From positions 124,569 through 188,568 of the forward strand of contig MNCI01004501.1 in the NCBI GenBank assembly GCA_015680685.1: a DNA stretch of 64,000 nucleotides, written 5' to 3'. The DNA is from Gnetum montanum (taxonomy: Eukaryota; Streptophyta; Gnetopsida; Gnetales; Gnetaceae). Both the position numbers and the translations under genes were made by a program. The notes below the pieces were generated by a model. It was not told where the DNA came from. It did no database searches and worked only from the letters and a program-made list of their open reading frames with translations. Below, one piece after another: positions 1 to 10,979 of the stretch (position 1 is its first letter; every line of letters starts with the position of its first letter).

Positions 1-170
1 AGGTTCATGGTCCACCACACATAGTTCTATGAGCAAGTGAGTCAGAATACTTTTAACTCCTCCTCCCCTCCCCCCCCCCTCCCCCCCCCTTTTCATCTGT
101 CTACATCTCATGGATGTGGTAGGGACACTGCAATCCCAGAATGGAATTCTTGTCATCGAGAGAGGCCTCT

Positions 171-640
171 AGAACATTTGCATCATTACTACCCCTTAGC
201 ATTTTGTTGATCTTCTTGAGCTCCCATCACCAGTGCACCCTTTAGGGAACTTGCAGCACTGCCACCTTCAAGAATTTTGATAATGCTTTGAGCTCTTGTC
301 ATTGAGACATCCTTTAGAGCACTTGTAGAATTATGGCCCCCCATCATCTTGCTAATTTTTTTGGGCTCTTACCATTGCTTAGACTTGGGAGAACTTGCAG
401 CATTATGCCCCCCCCCCCCATTTTGCTAGTTTTTTGAGCTTCTATCATCAGTGTGGACTCTCAAGCACCTACAACATCATCGTCCTGGTCACTTTTTGCT
501 AATCTTTTTGGATACTTGCCACTAGTTTGGCCTCTAGAACATTTGCAACATTCTCACCCTTAGCACCTTTATTGGCTTCTTAAACATTTACAACTAGTTT
601 AGCCTTCATAGGATTTGCAGCACCCTCACATCTAGTAGTT
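171..640. repeat. 73-bp tandem array, about 6.5 diverged copies
   Basis: Units begin with variants of AGAACATTTGCAGCAT at about 171, 244, 316, 390, 462, 535 and 608, so the period is 72-74 bp. Each unit runs from this start through a C-rich block, a TTTTGCTAATTTTTTGAGCT block and a CATCACCAGTGTGGCCTCT block. Copies differ by many substitutions but keep register. By position it would lie in the U3 of the remnant LTR. Several copies contain poly-C runs (for example 409-420). Confidence 0.75.
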
Positions 641-1064
641 CACTTACATTGCATTTTGTGGTTTTCTTGTCCTCTCTAAGTTGTGTTTGTAGGATGAAGC
701 CTCAGGTTGTCATGTAGAGATGGATGTCATCACAATGGCAAGTCACCACATTACTTTGATCTGCATGATTAGACTAACCAAGTCACTCAAGAGTGCACAT
801 CCCTATTACCCCACTATAGCTTACTTGTATTTATCCCTTTTTACCTTGCATTCCCTTATCTTTCCCTACATTACCAAGCTTGCAAACCTCTCCAATGCAC
901 ATGGCACTCTCTTTAAGTCAACCATAGAACCTAAGGTGGATGAAACACAAGTTGTCCCATGGGAAGCATCTGTGGGCTAGTCAAAGCCTAGGGGAGGTTA
1001 TGCACTAAGGATGGTAGGTGGATGTAACATGGTGCCTGATCCACATTTCATGCTAAACCTAGCC

Positions 1065-1075
1065 CTATAAATACC
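1065..1075 (+). promoter_or_regulatory. TATA box of outer LTR 1
   Basis: CTATAAATACC sits in the same conserved block (CTAGCC before it, CCTACAT after it) as the TATA boxes of both element A LTRs. It is inferred to be the old LTR promoter. Activity is unlikely given the decay around it. Confidence 0.45.
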
Positions 1076-1780
1076 CCTACATTCAACATTCTAGGGATTG
1101 GAAAATCAAAAAAGCATTTAGAATTTTGACATCCAAAGCATCCTTTGGCACTCTTGCACTTGAGCACACTCAACACTTTGGCACACTCTAGGACCCTGTT
1201 AAACAATTGGTGCACTGTCCAACATGTAGTTCATCAAGGTACCCATGAAATATAACAATAGACAACCCATCAGGTTCAGTCCCCATGGCAATCATTAGTT
1301 CCATAGCCCAAATTCCCTAGAGACTGTGACTACACTACTATGCTAGCACTGTGCCTACCTATATACCACATACCACTCTCACCTCTTTTCTTGCAAGTGC
1401 TATGCTCCCCTTGTTCAAGACAATGCACTTTCGTTCTCAAGTTCCATTGCATTTTCAACCACTTTTTCTTTGGAATTTAGCATAGCACTCATGTTTTCTT
1501 ATTATTTCGTACATACTTACATGTTTACACCATCATTTTCAGGCCAAGACCATATGCTACACTTTGGCTTGGATGACCCTAGTGTCCACTAGTAAAAGCA
1601 TATAAATCCCCTTCCACACATATTCATCAGAATACAATGTAAGTCCCTATCTAATCAACAAGATCTTTTAGGGCACACCATTTCCATTTCTATCATGGCC
1701 CTCACATAGACATGGGGTTAGACTGTATGCCCACTAACCTCTCAGTGTTCCATCCATTGACATTTTCAATCATCATAGAT

Positions 1781-2051
1781 GCACCTCCAACAAGTAAGAT
1801 CCACAAATTGCATTTCTTTTTCATCCCCCATTTGTTCCAAAATTGTACCTATGCTTAACATCACTTAATATAGTGGATAATGTAGTCCTAGAACATAGTC
1901 TCCAAAATTGCATTTTTTTTATTTTTTTCAAGTACATTGTGGTCTTCTCAACATTTGCATATGCAATTGGGTAGTGTAGTCACAATCTAGCAGTCTCATA
2001 GGGTCCATTCCAGCACACCAATAGAACACCATTTGCTTTAGTGGAGAGCAT
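1781..2051. other. Unassigned AT-rich stretch
   Basis: No ORF or recognisable domain. It lies between the end of outer LTR 1 and the insertion point of element A. Its last five bases, AGCAT (2047-2051), are the left copy of A's target-site duplication. It may be the upstream part of the LTR that resumes at 9883. Confidence 0.4.
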
Positions 2052-3675
2052 TGAAACACCACCAATTTTTAGGCTTTAGCACTTTAACTACAAATTTGTT
2101 CAAGTGTCAAAACTTGGCAAATTGTTTCTAAGAGTTTGTGCTTCTCTTCCCAGCATAGCCAACGTAGCATGCATCAAGGCCTATTTTGCTAGATCTTCTA
2201 AGTGTGAATAGTAGTTGCATGAAAATTTTTCTAAGTGTTCTGTTATGCTCTCACTCTACCTACTACCCTGTAGAGCATAGCCAACATAGCACACAGTTAC
2301 ATGGCTAGTTTGCTCAAGAGAAAAGCTAGAAGTTATCAAGATGGCTTGGTATGGAAAAAATAGGTTGGCAAATTTTCTATCTCCTAGGTTGCTATGCTTT
2401 GCTATGCTCTAGAGAATAGCTAGTGTAGCATACTTTTCAGTGGCCGAGTTTGCATAAGTGTTAGGTAAGAAGCTGTCAAGCTAGCTTAGCATGGAAGAAG
2501 CATTTGGTAGAGTTTCTAACTCCTAAGGCTACCCCTCCTACTACACTCTAGAGTGTAGCTAGCATAACAAGAACAAGGACTACAATTTTTATTAGATTCT
2601 TCTAAATGTCCATGCTACACCCTGTTCCCAAGTAGCATCTTATGTCCTACATGTAACATGGGGTGAGCATACTAGCCAAAATTAGAAATTTTTTTGAACT
2701 TTTCTAGTCACCTCTAGACTTAGAAAATTTTCTAATTTTTTTTCATAGTCCTACCTATTGCACTGCCACATGGCACTTGATCCACATTTTTGACTAATCC
2801 TACCCCTATAAGTACCCCTACATCCCAATTTTTTAGGGATGGGCTTCCATTTTTCACTGGTTAGTAGTTGGCACCTTCACTTGGCATTTTGGCATCTTAG
2901 CACTTAGCTCTGTGCATGAATAAGACCCAAAACACACCACATTAGTGGAGAGACATAGCTGCACTACATAGTACATTGCAGCCCCATTGTAGCCCTACAC
3001 CGCATAGTATACTACAACCCCATTAAGGCCTTGCACTACATAGTACACCATAGCCCCATTGTAGCCCATAGAACACCACAAGGTACACCACAGCAGCCAA
3101 CCTAGTAAGCATGGTTTATCATAGCGAGTGCCAAACTTCATGGCTCGAGACCACTTAGACTGTGACTATGCTCCCACTATGCCTATTATACATTGTGTAC
3201 ATTTTGAGATCGTTTTGGAGTTACCTATGCTACACCTGGGGTAGTTTTGTATTTTTCTATTCCATTTTTAGCATTTTCTTGCATTTTTCTTACATCTTTT
3301 TGCACTTTTTCACATGTTATCATGTTGTACCATGCTTGGGAATTAGTCTTCAAGGGTTGATACCCTCATTTTTCTTGAAGCCCTTAGCTAAACTTGCCTC
3401 CATTTCATGGCTACGCTCTACACTTTGCACCATAAAGCATCACTTTGACACTTAGTACCATTTCACATCACTTGCATTTGCATTTTAGCTAACCACACCA
3501 TCCCTAGTTACACCCACCACCATGGTTGCAACCAATAAAGTTCCTATTTGATCAACAAGACCATTTAGGAAGCTCCACCTCCATTTCTAGAAAGGCCCTC
3601 ATGCAAAGATGAGGTGAAGGCTGTATGTTCATTGATCCCTCAGTGATTTTAGCCACCAACGTTTCAATCATTATA
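2052..3675 (+). repeat. 5' LTR of element A
   Basis: Starts TGAAACACCACC and ends in ATCATTATA, where the other copy ends ATCATTACA. It aligns along its length with 8268-9882. U3 holds repeated near-palindromes built on CTATGCTCTAGAGCATAG (about 2260-2290, 2390-2420, 2530-2560). A TATA box lies at 2806-2814. The R/U5 part has a roughly 36-bp triplication (2962-3070) around CACTACATAGTACACC and CCCCATTGTAGCCC. Confidence 0.85.
2806..2814 (+). promoter_or_regulatory. TATA box of element A 5' LTR
   Basis: CTATAAGTA, about 755 bp into the LTR. The 3' LTR has the better preserved TATAAATA at 9012-9019 in the same flanking sequence. It marks the U3/R border region. Confidence 0.6.
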
Positions 3676-3679
3676 GTTT

Positions 3680-3697
3680 TTGGAATTAGAAGGAGGG
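3680..3697 (+). other. Primer-binding-site block of element A
   Basis: TTGGAATTAGAAGGAGGG begins four bases after the 5' LTR. It matches TTGGTGCTAGAAGGAGGG at the same place in element Y and TTTTGCTAGAAGGAGG in C. A TGG core is expected for pairing with a tRNA 3' CCA. I do not recognise the tRNA: the expected complement of a T-loop is not visible further in. Confidence 0.6.
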
Positions 3698-3904
3698 CCT
3701 TGTCATTTCGTTTTGCACTTTTTGATTATTATCCCACATGCTCTCTCCACCACCAATTGGTATAGGTTGGAACCCATCATTAGTTTCCCTAGGACCCTGC
3801 TAGATAAAAGCCAAAGTGTATATTTTTGAACTTGACCAAAATTCTAGATACTCAAGAGAGCATAGCTAGCTCTCAACATAGAGAGTATATTTGGCTCTAG
3901 CATA

Positions 3905-4140
3905 GCAAGCTTACCACTAGAGTTAGCCATTTTTAGCAGCTTTCACAATTAGCATTTTTTCTACATTTTCATACTTAGTCAAATTTTTTACAGTTTTACA
4001 CTTAGTTAATTTTTTGTAGTTTCAATACTTAGCCATGTTTTTGCATTTTTACACTTAGCTATTTTTCTACATTTTTAGTGTTTTTTCTACTACCAGTAGA
4101 GTTAGACATTTTCCTATAGTTTTTAGAGTTAGCTGTCTTT
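3905..4140 (+). repeat. Leader tandem array, about 27-bp units
   Basis: Between the primer site and gag, a T-rich repeat built on ACTTAGYCATTTTT recurs at about 3972, 4000, 4027 and 4053, with more diverged copies on both sides (GAGTTAGCCATTTTT near 3920, GAGTTAGACATTTTC near 4095). C and Y carry unrelated arrays at the same leader position. Confidence 0.6.
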
Positions 4141-4289
4141 TGCAAATAACAACACTCACAACCCGATCTATGAACATGAATCTAGATCAACATTCCACAT
4201 TGGTGTCTAACACATTTGATACCATGATCCACTCAAAGTGTGTTATGCTAAGCCACAAATAGTATAATTTTGTTTGTGTCAAAATCCAA

Positions 4290-6870
4290 GCAGGATTACC
4301 AATGGATTTCCTTTACTTTAAGGCAAAACAAGACTACGAACAAGTCCATTGGGATGGACAAGAGTACAAACCCTCCTTGTTCAACATAATCCCACTCACA
4401 AAGTCCTACCACTATCTGTTGTCCCAACTCATCTATGCAAATGAGCATGATGTAGTGACAACCTACAAAGAAGTCTTACAAGAGGAAGAAGATGAGTTTG
4501 AGGCTTGCTCTGAATGTGAGAGCCCCCTTTACACTATCTTCCAACAATCACTCCCTAGTATGTCCCCTTCTTAGTTCAGTCCACCTATCCTTTCTGAGAT
4601 GATGACCATGCCAATTCAACCTTTCTTGCAAGGGACTACTACATTTGTCCAAACCTATGCTCATGCAAGGGCCACCTCCCAACCGTAGACAACTCAAGCA
4701 TCCTACATCCTGCTTGTCTCATCGACATCCACAGTGTTCATCCAACCCACTCGTGTGTACCCTACCTCATTCACCATGTCCATTGCTTAGCTAATGCATC
4801 AACTAAACCTATCTACTACAACATTAAAATAGCAATGATCATTTGCTACAACATTAAACTAGTAATGACCATTTGCTACAATGTTAAATTGGCAACAACC
4901 ATCTGCTACAATGTTAAATTGGCAATGACTATCTGCTACAAGATTAAACTAGCAAACTTCGTAACCAACAATCTACCAACATAAGCCCAACCAATGTAAC
5001 CGAATGGCACATCCCCAAGCTTGGATCAAGCATTCCAGCTAATCCAAAGTTTGATAAAGAAGATCAAGTGACTTAAAGCTACCTCCTCTGAAATCATCAA
5101 GATGGTGGACTTCTACTGGGATGACCCCATAATTCCTACGATCCAACCCCTGACTCTCTCAACTGGGGTCTAGCTACCTCAACTCACCAAGTACAATGGT
5201 AAAAGGGATCCCAATGCACACTTGGTCATATTTCGATCTAAGTGCCTACTACTTTAAGCCTAACCACATGTCATCATGTGCATGTTTCCCATGTAACTCA
5301 CTAGCAAGGCCTTAGATTGGTATCACATGCTACCTAAGGCCTCAATCTCTTCTTTGGAGGATCTCATAAGCTAGTTTGTGACATGCTTTAGGTACAACTT
5401 ACAGCCTAAAGAAACCCTCAACTAGCTCATATAGGTCAAGTAGGGGTCCCTAGAGCCCATGCCAAAATTCCTCCTATGTTGGGATGCCACATTGAGAAAA
5501 ATGCATAAACCCCTAGAAGAGATGCACCTATTGGCCATTCTTAAGATTACAATGAACAACTTCATCAAGTTTAAACTATATTAATTGGCCTCTAAGTCTC
5601 TTAGCCAAGACTTTGTGCAAATGAGGATGTAGTGCAATCTAGCAATGACCTAGCCTATGTGGCCTATAGAAACCAACATGCATGCAAGCAAAATGAAATA
5701 GTGTAAATAGTGGCCACAAGAATAAAAGCAACCAACCAAGGCCTAATAGCCAAGTAGCCCACGCTCCAACCCATAAAACCATCAACTCTAGTGCCAACTC
5801 ACCTACATTGGTAGGCACCACCCCAAGGCCCAACTTTAAGTGTAAAAATTGCTCAAAGTATACATCGTTACCGATGGAACCATCTAAACTACTAGAGAAA
5901 CTCTTGAAAGCCAAGTAAATCCAACACAAACACATATAAAAAATTTCCTACCAATGGCACAATAGGTACTACAAACTATGAAGGAACCCCACCTTAGTAA
6001 TACTAAATGAGCCCCCAATCCTACAACACTTCAAGTTGGACCAATACTATCATTACAACTAGTTGTCTAGTCATAGTATGAACAATTGTGGTGCTTTACA
6101 AGATGACCTACAAAGAATGATAGAATAGGGCCAACTAGTGCTTAACATAGTGAGCCAATCCAACATAGACAATGCCCCTTATGTCATAAACTCCATCAAC
6201 ATAGGTGGCAAGTCTAACTTGTGTAACGACCTTTTGTGATCCATGTGCCTCCTAGAGGCAAGGATCTGCTTGGCTAGCACAAGTAAGAGGCCCCCATTTG
6301 CTATCAAAGTGCCACCTCAAGCACCCACAACATCCGTTATGATTAAGGACCCATAATAATCATCTGCTAAGACATTAAGCTAGCAACAAAACTAACTATC
6401 CACTAAGACATTAAACTGGCATGACATAGCAACAACAATCACTAAGCAACCTTTCATCATCAAGGTGCCATAATGAGTCAGCTTTGTAACAACTCCTAAA
6501 TCACTATTTATCATAAGAATTCCACAACATGATGGCCCCTCACCTACATAAATCCCAATAGTGGGTAATGTCTTGGTCTCTCCTCCTTCAAGGATCAACC
6601 CCACTAGCAACTTGGGTAGGCCTACCAAATGGTAGAGCAAGAGGACAAATGAGCTCCTTGCAACCCCCATGCCTAAAGCAAAGGCCATAACTAACAAGAA
6701 ACAACTAAACACTAGGCTTCCTACCCCTAGTCAAGGAAAGAAAACTAAGCCCAAGTCCCCTCTGCAAGAGATCCATCTCTCAAGCCACATGGAGGAAGTT
6801 AAGGCCAACACAATGGCCAACAACAAGGACTTCGTAGCTACACAAACCTAGGTGAAATAAACACTCAAGC
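4290..6870 (+). pseudogene. Decayed gag of element A
   Basis: Retrotransposon Gag structural protein, broken by many stops. In order: an N-terminal piece (4302-4574) ending in an acidic run, like the N-terminus in C; a linker containing five 30-bp repeats (4811-4960); the gag core (about 5040-5640) with DFYWDDPI, LTKYNGKRDPNAHL, LDWYHMLP and YNLQP blocks, all with counterparts in Y and C; then a zinc-motif remnant (about 6050-6140) with SHSMNNCGALQDDLQRMIE, in which the usual first Cys and the Gly before His are degraded. The C-terminal part (6280-6520) has three PFxIxVP-type repeats. The conserved order shows common descent with Y; the stops show it is dead. Confidence 0.75.
4811..4960 (+). 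repeat. 30-bp in-frame minisatellite within gag, five copies
   Basis: Units start at 4811, 4841, 4871, 4901 and 4931, each like ATCTGCTACAATGTTAAATT followed by GGCAATGACC. The period is exactly ten codons, so length change would keep the frame. Two more diverged copies appear at about 6361-6420, still inside gag. The location matches the low-complexity Pro/Gln linker of Y gag. Confidence 0.8.
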
Positions 6871-7129
6871 AAAAGAACACAACATTGAACTTGTATGACT
6901 TGGTCATGATCTCATCTACTCACTACCAAGCATTTGTCTAGATGTTGGCCTTAATTCCTGTTATGGAGGACATCACCATTGATGAGAACACCATCCATTC
7001 AATGATGTTGCCTCTTACATCATAGGAATTAGGTTAAACATCCCTAGTGTTTCATGACGATGCAGTCAAGGTCAACCTCGAATGAGGGGAGGTCACTACA
7101 ACTTCATTTTCAATTAGCATATGTGTTGG

Positions 7130-7460
7130 GTAGTGCACCATCCACAAGGTGCATGTTGATGATGGTGCAGTAACAAATGTAGTCATGTACTCCATCATCA
7201 ACAAGTTAGGCCTAGCAGATGAACTTAGGCCAACCAAAACTACATGTCTAACATCCTTTAATAAATCATGCATCACCATCAGGGGTACAATCAACTTAGC
7301 CTTCATGGTAGAAGAGAAATTCCCCACTAGTGTAGTTTTCACTATGATAGAGGAGATGTTAGGCTTCAACCTGATCCTAGGCAGGCCTTGGCTAGCCCAA
7401 CTATGGGTTATATCCTCTCCCATCCATCAAAAAATCCACCTTCCAGACAAAGGTGATTAA
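7130..7460 (+). pseudogene. Retropepsin-like protease of element A
   Basis: An aspartic protease that would cleave the Gag-Pol precursor. A 103-residue open stretch (7149-7460) contains VHVDDGAVTNVV at the catalytic-loop position, NKLGL and LTSFNKSC blocks, and a C-terminal GFNLILGRPWLAQL block, which is the standard ILGRPWL signature of Ty3 proteases. The catalytic loop reads Asp-Asp-Gly-Ala instead of the usual Asp-Thr/Ser-Gly-Ala, exactly as in element Y. It is the best preserved coding piece of A, but it is embedded in a stop-rich frame. Stops follow and no RT comes after it. Confidence 0.75.
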
Positions 7461-8200
7461 GTTATCATCCATGGTAATAATGTTCCCCCTTCAGCTACCC
7501 AACATAGACATGAAGCAAATGTTGGAGGTGGATTTTCTTGGTCGTACACTTGTGGAAACCAATGTAATGCCTAAGGCTAACACATCCAAATGAGTGGTTG
7601 AAGTCAATAGCCTCCCAAAGTACCCTAAGCCTTGTGCATCCCCTAATCCATGCCTAGTTGGAAAGCAACTACATGACCAAGACTTTCCCTTGGCCAAAAA
7701 TGTGCTAAGAACTTACTTACCCCTTGCCTCCATGGGCCATGCATTTTTGATTTTTTCTTACATTTCTTTTGTTCATGCATTTACATTTCACTTGCTTGCC
7801 TAGTTTACATGTTGCTTTGCTTTGTTTATGCATGTATAATTTGTTTATGAATCCATCCACTTCGCTTATGTGTTGCATTTGAAAAACATAGAAAACACAT
7901 AAAAATCATAAATAAAATTGCAAAAAAAAAAAAAACATGAATCGAAAAGGCCTTAAACTAGCCCATGTCCTAGAATGACTTTAAACTAGCAACCTATGGC
8001 CTGCCAAGGATTTCACTTACCTGCCATCATGGTGCTACATCCTACAATCACATGTACAATGAGCATCCTTCCCACTTACTATTCCTTGGTCCATCTTCTT
8101 AACCTACTCCCTACCATCCTTTATTCTCTTAGCACTCTCGAGCATGGTGAAGCATTGTCTAATTGGGTACTAATGAGCAATGTTGATGTTTTATTTACCA
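7461..8200 (+). other. Non-coding 3' region of element A
   Basis: Between protease and polypurine tract. It contains a short protease tail, an A-rich tract at 7921-7935 and no RT, RNase H, integrase or antisense exon. Ty3 elements normally hold about 3 kb of pol here. Confidence 0.6.
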
Positions 8201-8277
8201 TGGTGTTTTGTTTTCTTTATCAATGTCTCTCGGGCCACTCCTATAGATGTCAACAAAGAGGGGCCAATGAAACACCA
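8201..8277 (+). other. Polypurine tract hairpin of element A
   Basis: The polypurine tract CAACAAAGAGGGGCCAA (8251-8267) abuts the 3' LTR start TGAAACACCA. An inverted copy of the LTR start, TGGTGTTT, lies at 8201-8208 and pairs with AAACACCA at 8270-8277. A second weaker pairing joins CTTTATCAATGTCT and AGATGTCAACAAAG with mostly transition mismatches. The tract would prime plus-strand DNA synthesis. The same fold surrounds the tract in B and Y. Confidence 0.6.
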
Positions 8278-9882
8278 CCAATTTTGAGCTTCACACTTTA
8301 ACTGCAAATTTTTCTAAGTGTCAAAACTTGGCAAATTTTTTCTAAGTGTTGGTGCTACGCTCCCTAGTGTAGCCAACGTAACATGCATTAGGACCTATTC
8401 TGCTAGATCTTCTAAGTGTTTACAGTAGTTGGATGAAAATTTTTCTAAGTATTCTATTACGCTCTCACCTTGCTTACTACGCTCTAAAGCATAGCTAGTG
8501 TAGCACATACTTCCATGGCCAATTTTCTCAAGTGCCAAGACAGAAGTTGTCAAGATAGCTTGGGATGGAAAAAATAGTTCAAAAAATTTTCTATCTCCTA
8601 AGTTGCTATGCTCCAAAGTGTAGCCAACATAGAACACTTTTCAGTGGCCAGTTTTACCTAAGTGTTAGGCAAGAAGCTGTCAAGCTATCTCAACATCGAA
8701 GAGGCATTTGGTAGATTTTCTAGCTCCTGAGGCTACTCCTCCTACTATGCCCTAGAGCATAGCTAGCATAGAAAGAATAAGGAGCATAATTCTTTACCAA
8801 ATTCTTCTAAGTGTTCATGCTACACCCTATTCTTACGCAACATCTTGTGTCCTATGTGTAATATGGGGCAAGCATAATAGCTAGAGTTAGAAAAATTTTT
8901 AAGCTTTTCTAGTCACCTTTAGACTTAGAAACTTTTTTGAATTTTTCTCATAGTTCCAACTACCACACTACCACATGGTGTCCAATCCACATTTTGAGCT
9001 AACCCTAGCCCTATAAATACCCCTACATCCTAATTTTTTAGGGGTGGGCTTCCATTTTTCATTGGTTAGTATTTGACACCTTTATTTAACATTTGGCATC
9101 TTGGCACTTAGCTCCATGGACGAACGAGACCCAGAGCACACCACACTAGCAGAGAGGTATAGCTTCACTACATGGTACACCATGGCCCTGTTGCAACTCT
9201 ACATTGCATAGTACACCATGGCCCCATTACAGCCTTTCACTACATAGTACACCATAGTCCCATTATAGCCCTATAAAACACCATAAGGTACACCACAGCA
9301 GCCAACCCAGTAGGCATAGTTCATCATGGTGTGTGCCAAACTTCACAACCCAACACCATATAGACTATGACTATGCTCCCACTATGCCTATTGTACACTA
9401 TGTACCTTATGAGACCCTTTTGGAGTTAACTATGCTTCCACTTTAGGTGTTGTTCCACTTCTCTCTCCCATTTCTAGCATTTTCTTGAATTTTTCTTACA
9501 TCTTTTTGCACATTTTCATGCATCATCACATTGTACTACACTCAACTGCTAGTCTCCATGGGTTGACATCCTCATTTTAGTTGAAACCCTTGGCTACACT
9601 TTCCCCCATTTCATGGCTACACTCTACACTCAGCACTATGAAGCACCACTTTGACACTTAGTACCATTTCACATCACTTGCATTTGCATTTCAGCTAACC
9701 ACACCACCTTCAATTACACCCACCACCTTGGTTGCAATAGGAAAAGTTCCTATTCGATCAAGAAGACTGTTTAGGGCACTCCCCCTCCATTTCTAGCAAG
9801 GCCCTCATGTAGAGGTGGGATTAAGGCTATGTGTCCATTAGCCCATCGATGATTCCAGGCACTGACATTTTTGATCATTACA
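8268..9882 (+). repeat. 3' LTR of element A
   Basis: 1615 bp from TGAAACACCACC to ATCATTACA, matching the 5' LTR throughout. It keeps the U3 near-palindromes (near 8470-8500, 8600-8625, 8740-8770), the TATAAATA box at 9012-9019 and the 36-bp U5 repeats (about 9160-9270). The right target duplication AGCAT follows at 9883-9887. Confidence 0.85.
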
Positions 9883-10684
9883 AGCATAGTTGGGTGCAAC
9901 ATAGTCCCAACTACTCCACTACCATGTGGCATCCAATCTGCAATTCACAGCAACCCTAACTTTATAAATACCCCAACATTCTACATTTTAGGGGTTGGTT
10001 GGCATCTGAGCATTTTGAGCATTTTGGTTGGCAATGTTTACATTTGACTAGCGAAAGTCAAACACACTTGGCATTTTTTCTTGGCACCTTTGGCATTTCT
10101 TCACAAGAGTATTTTGAGATAAGAATCAATACACTGGCAAACACCTTTGCATACCACCGTAGACCATTGCAACCCATAGGACACTATAACAACCAACCTA
10201 GCAAGCACAAAATTCATGGTGAACATCAATTTTCATAGCCTAGACACCTTGAGACTATGACTATGTTGCCTACTATGCCTATTTGTACACTGTATAGCTC
10301 CTCACTCTTCTTGCAATTAACTATGCTCTCCTCATTTGGAATGGTGTTGCTTCCTCTCTTACTCTCTTCCTACATATTCTGTTAGCATTTTTATTTGCAT
10401 TCTAGCATTTACTTGTATTTTTCACTATTTTTGCATGTAGTTGCACATTGACACCTCCATTTTTAGGGGAAACCCTTGACTTTGCTCACCCCTGTTGACA
10501 TCATTAACACTGTAAATATCATGAAAGCACTTAACAATGTTATGGCATTACATTCTATAAGTTCTCATTTAATTGATAAGACTATTCTAGGCATCCCATC
10601 TCCACAACTAGCAGGCCCTCACCCAAATGCAAGGTCAAATTTGTGCACTTGTGAACCTCTTGATGTTTCCATTCCAGTTGTCAA
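9883..10684 (+). mobile_element. LTR remnant interrupted by element A (outer LTR 2)
   Basis: Starts mid-LTR after the AGCAT duplication. It contains a block ending in CTTTATAAATACCCC (TATA 9962-9969), GACTATGACTATGTTGCC near 10250, and a TCATTTAATTGATAAGAC...GGCCCTCACC end block near 10560-10620, all in the same order as in A's LTRs. Its upstream part should lie left of 2052 but is too diverged to delimit. No coding sequence. Confidence 0.55.
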
Positions 10685-10979
10685 TGTTTTTAGTCACTAA
10701 AAGTACTAGACATACTTCCAAGTGTCTAACTTGAGGAAAAAAATTCAAGGATGAAAGTAAGAAAATCATGAATCCTTGGATGTAGCCTTGTGTAGGTATT
10801 ACTTTCTCTAGCACCAATGCCCATGCAATGGATTTTCTCAAAGAGACCAGCTTCATCATGTTATAGATGAACTTTGAAACAAAACCAGAGAAACTATTGG
10901 GGTCTATACTCAAGGAAGAATTTCATAGATGAGAGCCTATCATATCCAAAGAATTATTGATCAAGTAGCAAAGAAATAA
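10685..10979. other. Unassigned sequence
   Basis: No ORF, repeat or domain recognised between outer LTR 2 and the gag-like debris that follows. Confidence 0.3.

Larger units (their letters stand above)
1..1780 (+). mobile_element. Decayed LTR remnant (outer LTR 1), probably plus orientation
   Basis: No coding capacity. The part from about 1000 to 1780 follows the promoter and U5 half of the LTRs of element A. It has the block ending in CCTATAAATACCCC at 1063-1076, an ACTATGACTATGCT-like block near 1320-1345, the AGGGCACACCATTTCC block near 1670 and an end like GACATTTTCAATCATCATA near 1760-1778. A's LTRs end in nearly the same way. The left part carries a 73-bp tandem array and a long C-rich tract at 61-90. 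The upstream end is outside the window or lost, and no primer site or target duplication can be read. It is a diverged relative of A, not a copy of it. Confidence 0.5.
2052..9882 (+). mobile_element. Element A: non-autonomous Ty3/gypsy (Tat-like) LTR retrotransposon, gag-protease only
   Basis: A 7.8-kb element bounded by LTRs of 1624 and 1615 bp (TG...TA/CA) and a perfect 5-bp duplication AGCAT (2047-2051 and 9883-9887). Order: LTR, primer-site block, leader array, gag, protease, about 0.8 kb of non-coding DNA, polypurine tract, LTR. Reverse transcriptase, RNase H and integrase are absent: only about 740 bp separate the protease end from the polypurine-tract hairpin, and that DNA has no such motifs. 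Gag, protease, primer block and polypurine tract resemble those of Y, so enzymes of Y-like relatives may have mobilised it. All reading frames carry many stops, so it is old. It interrupts an older LTR that resumes at 9883. Confidence 0.85.

Noticed and set aside
720-980. 86-codon ORF near the left end
   Set aside because: No domain, lies in LTR-like remnant upstream of a TATA box, and no related frame in the element A LTRs.
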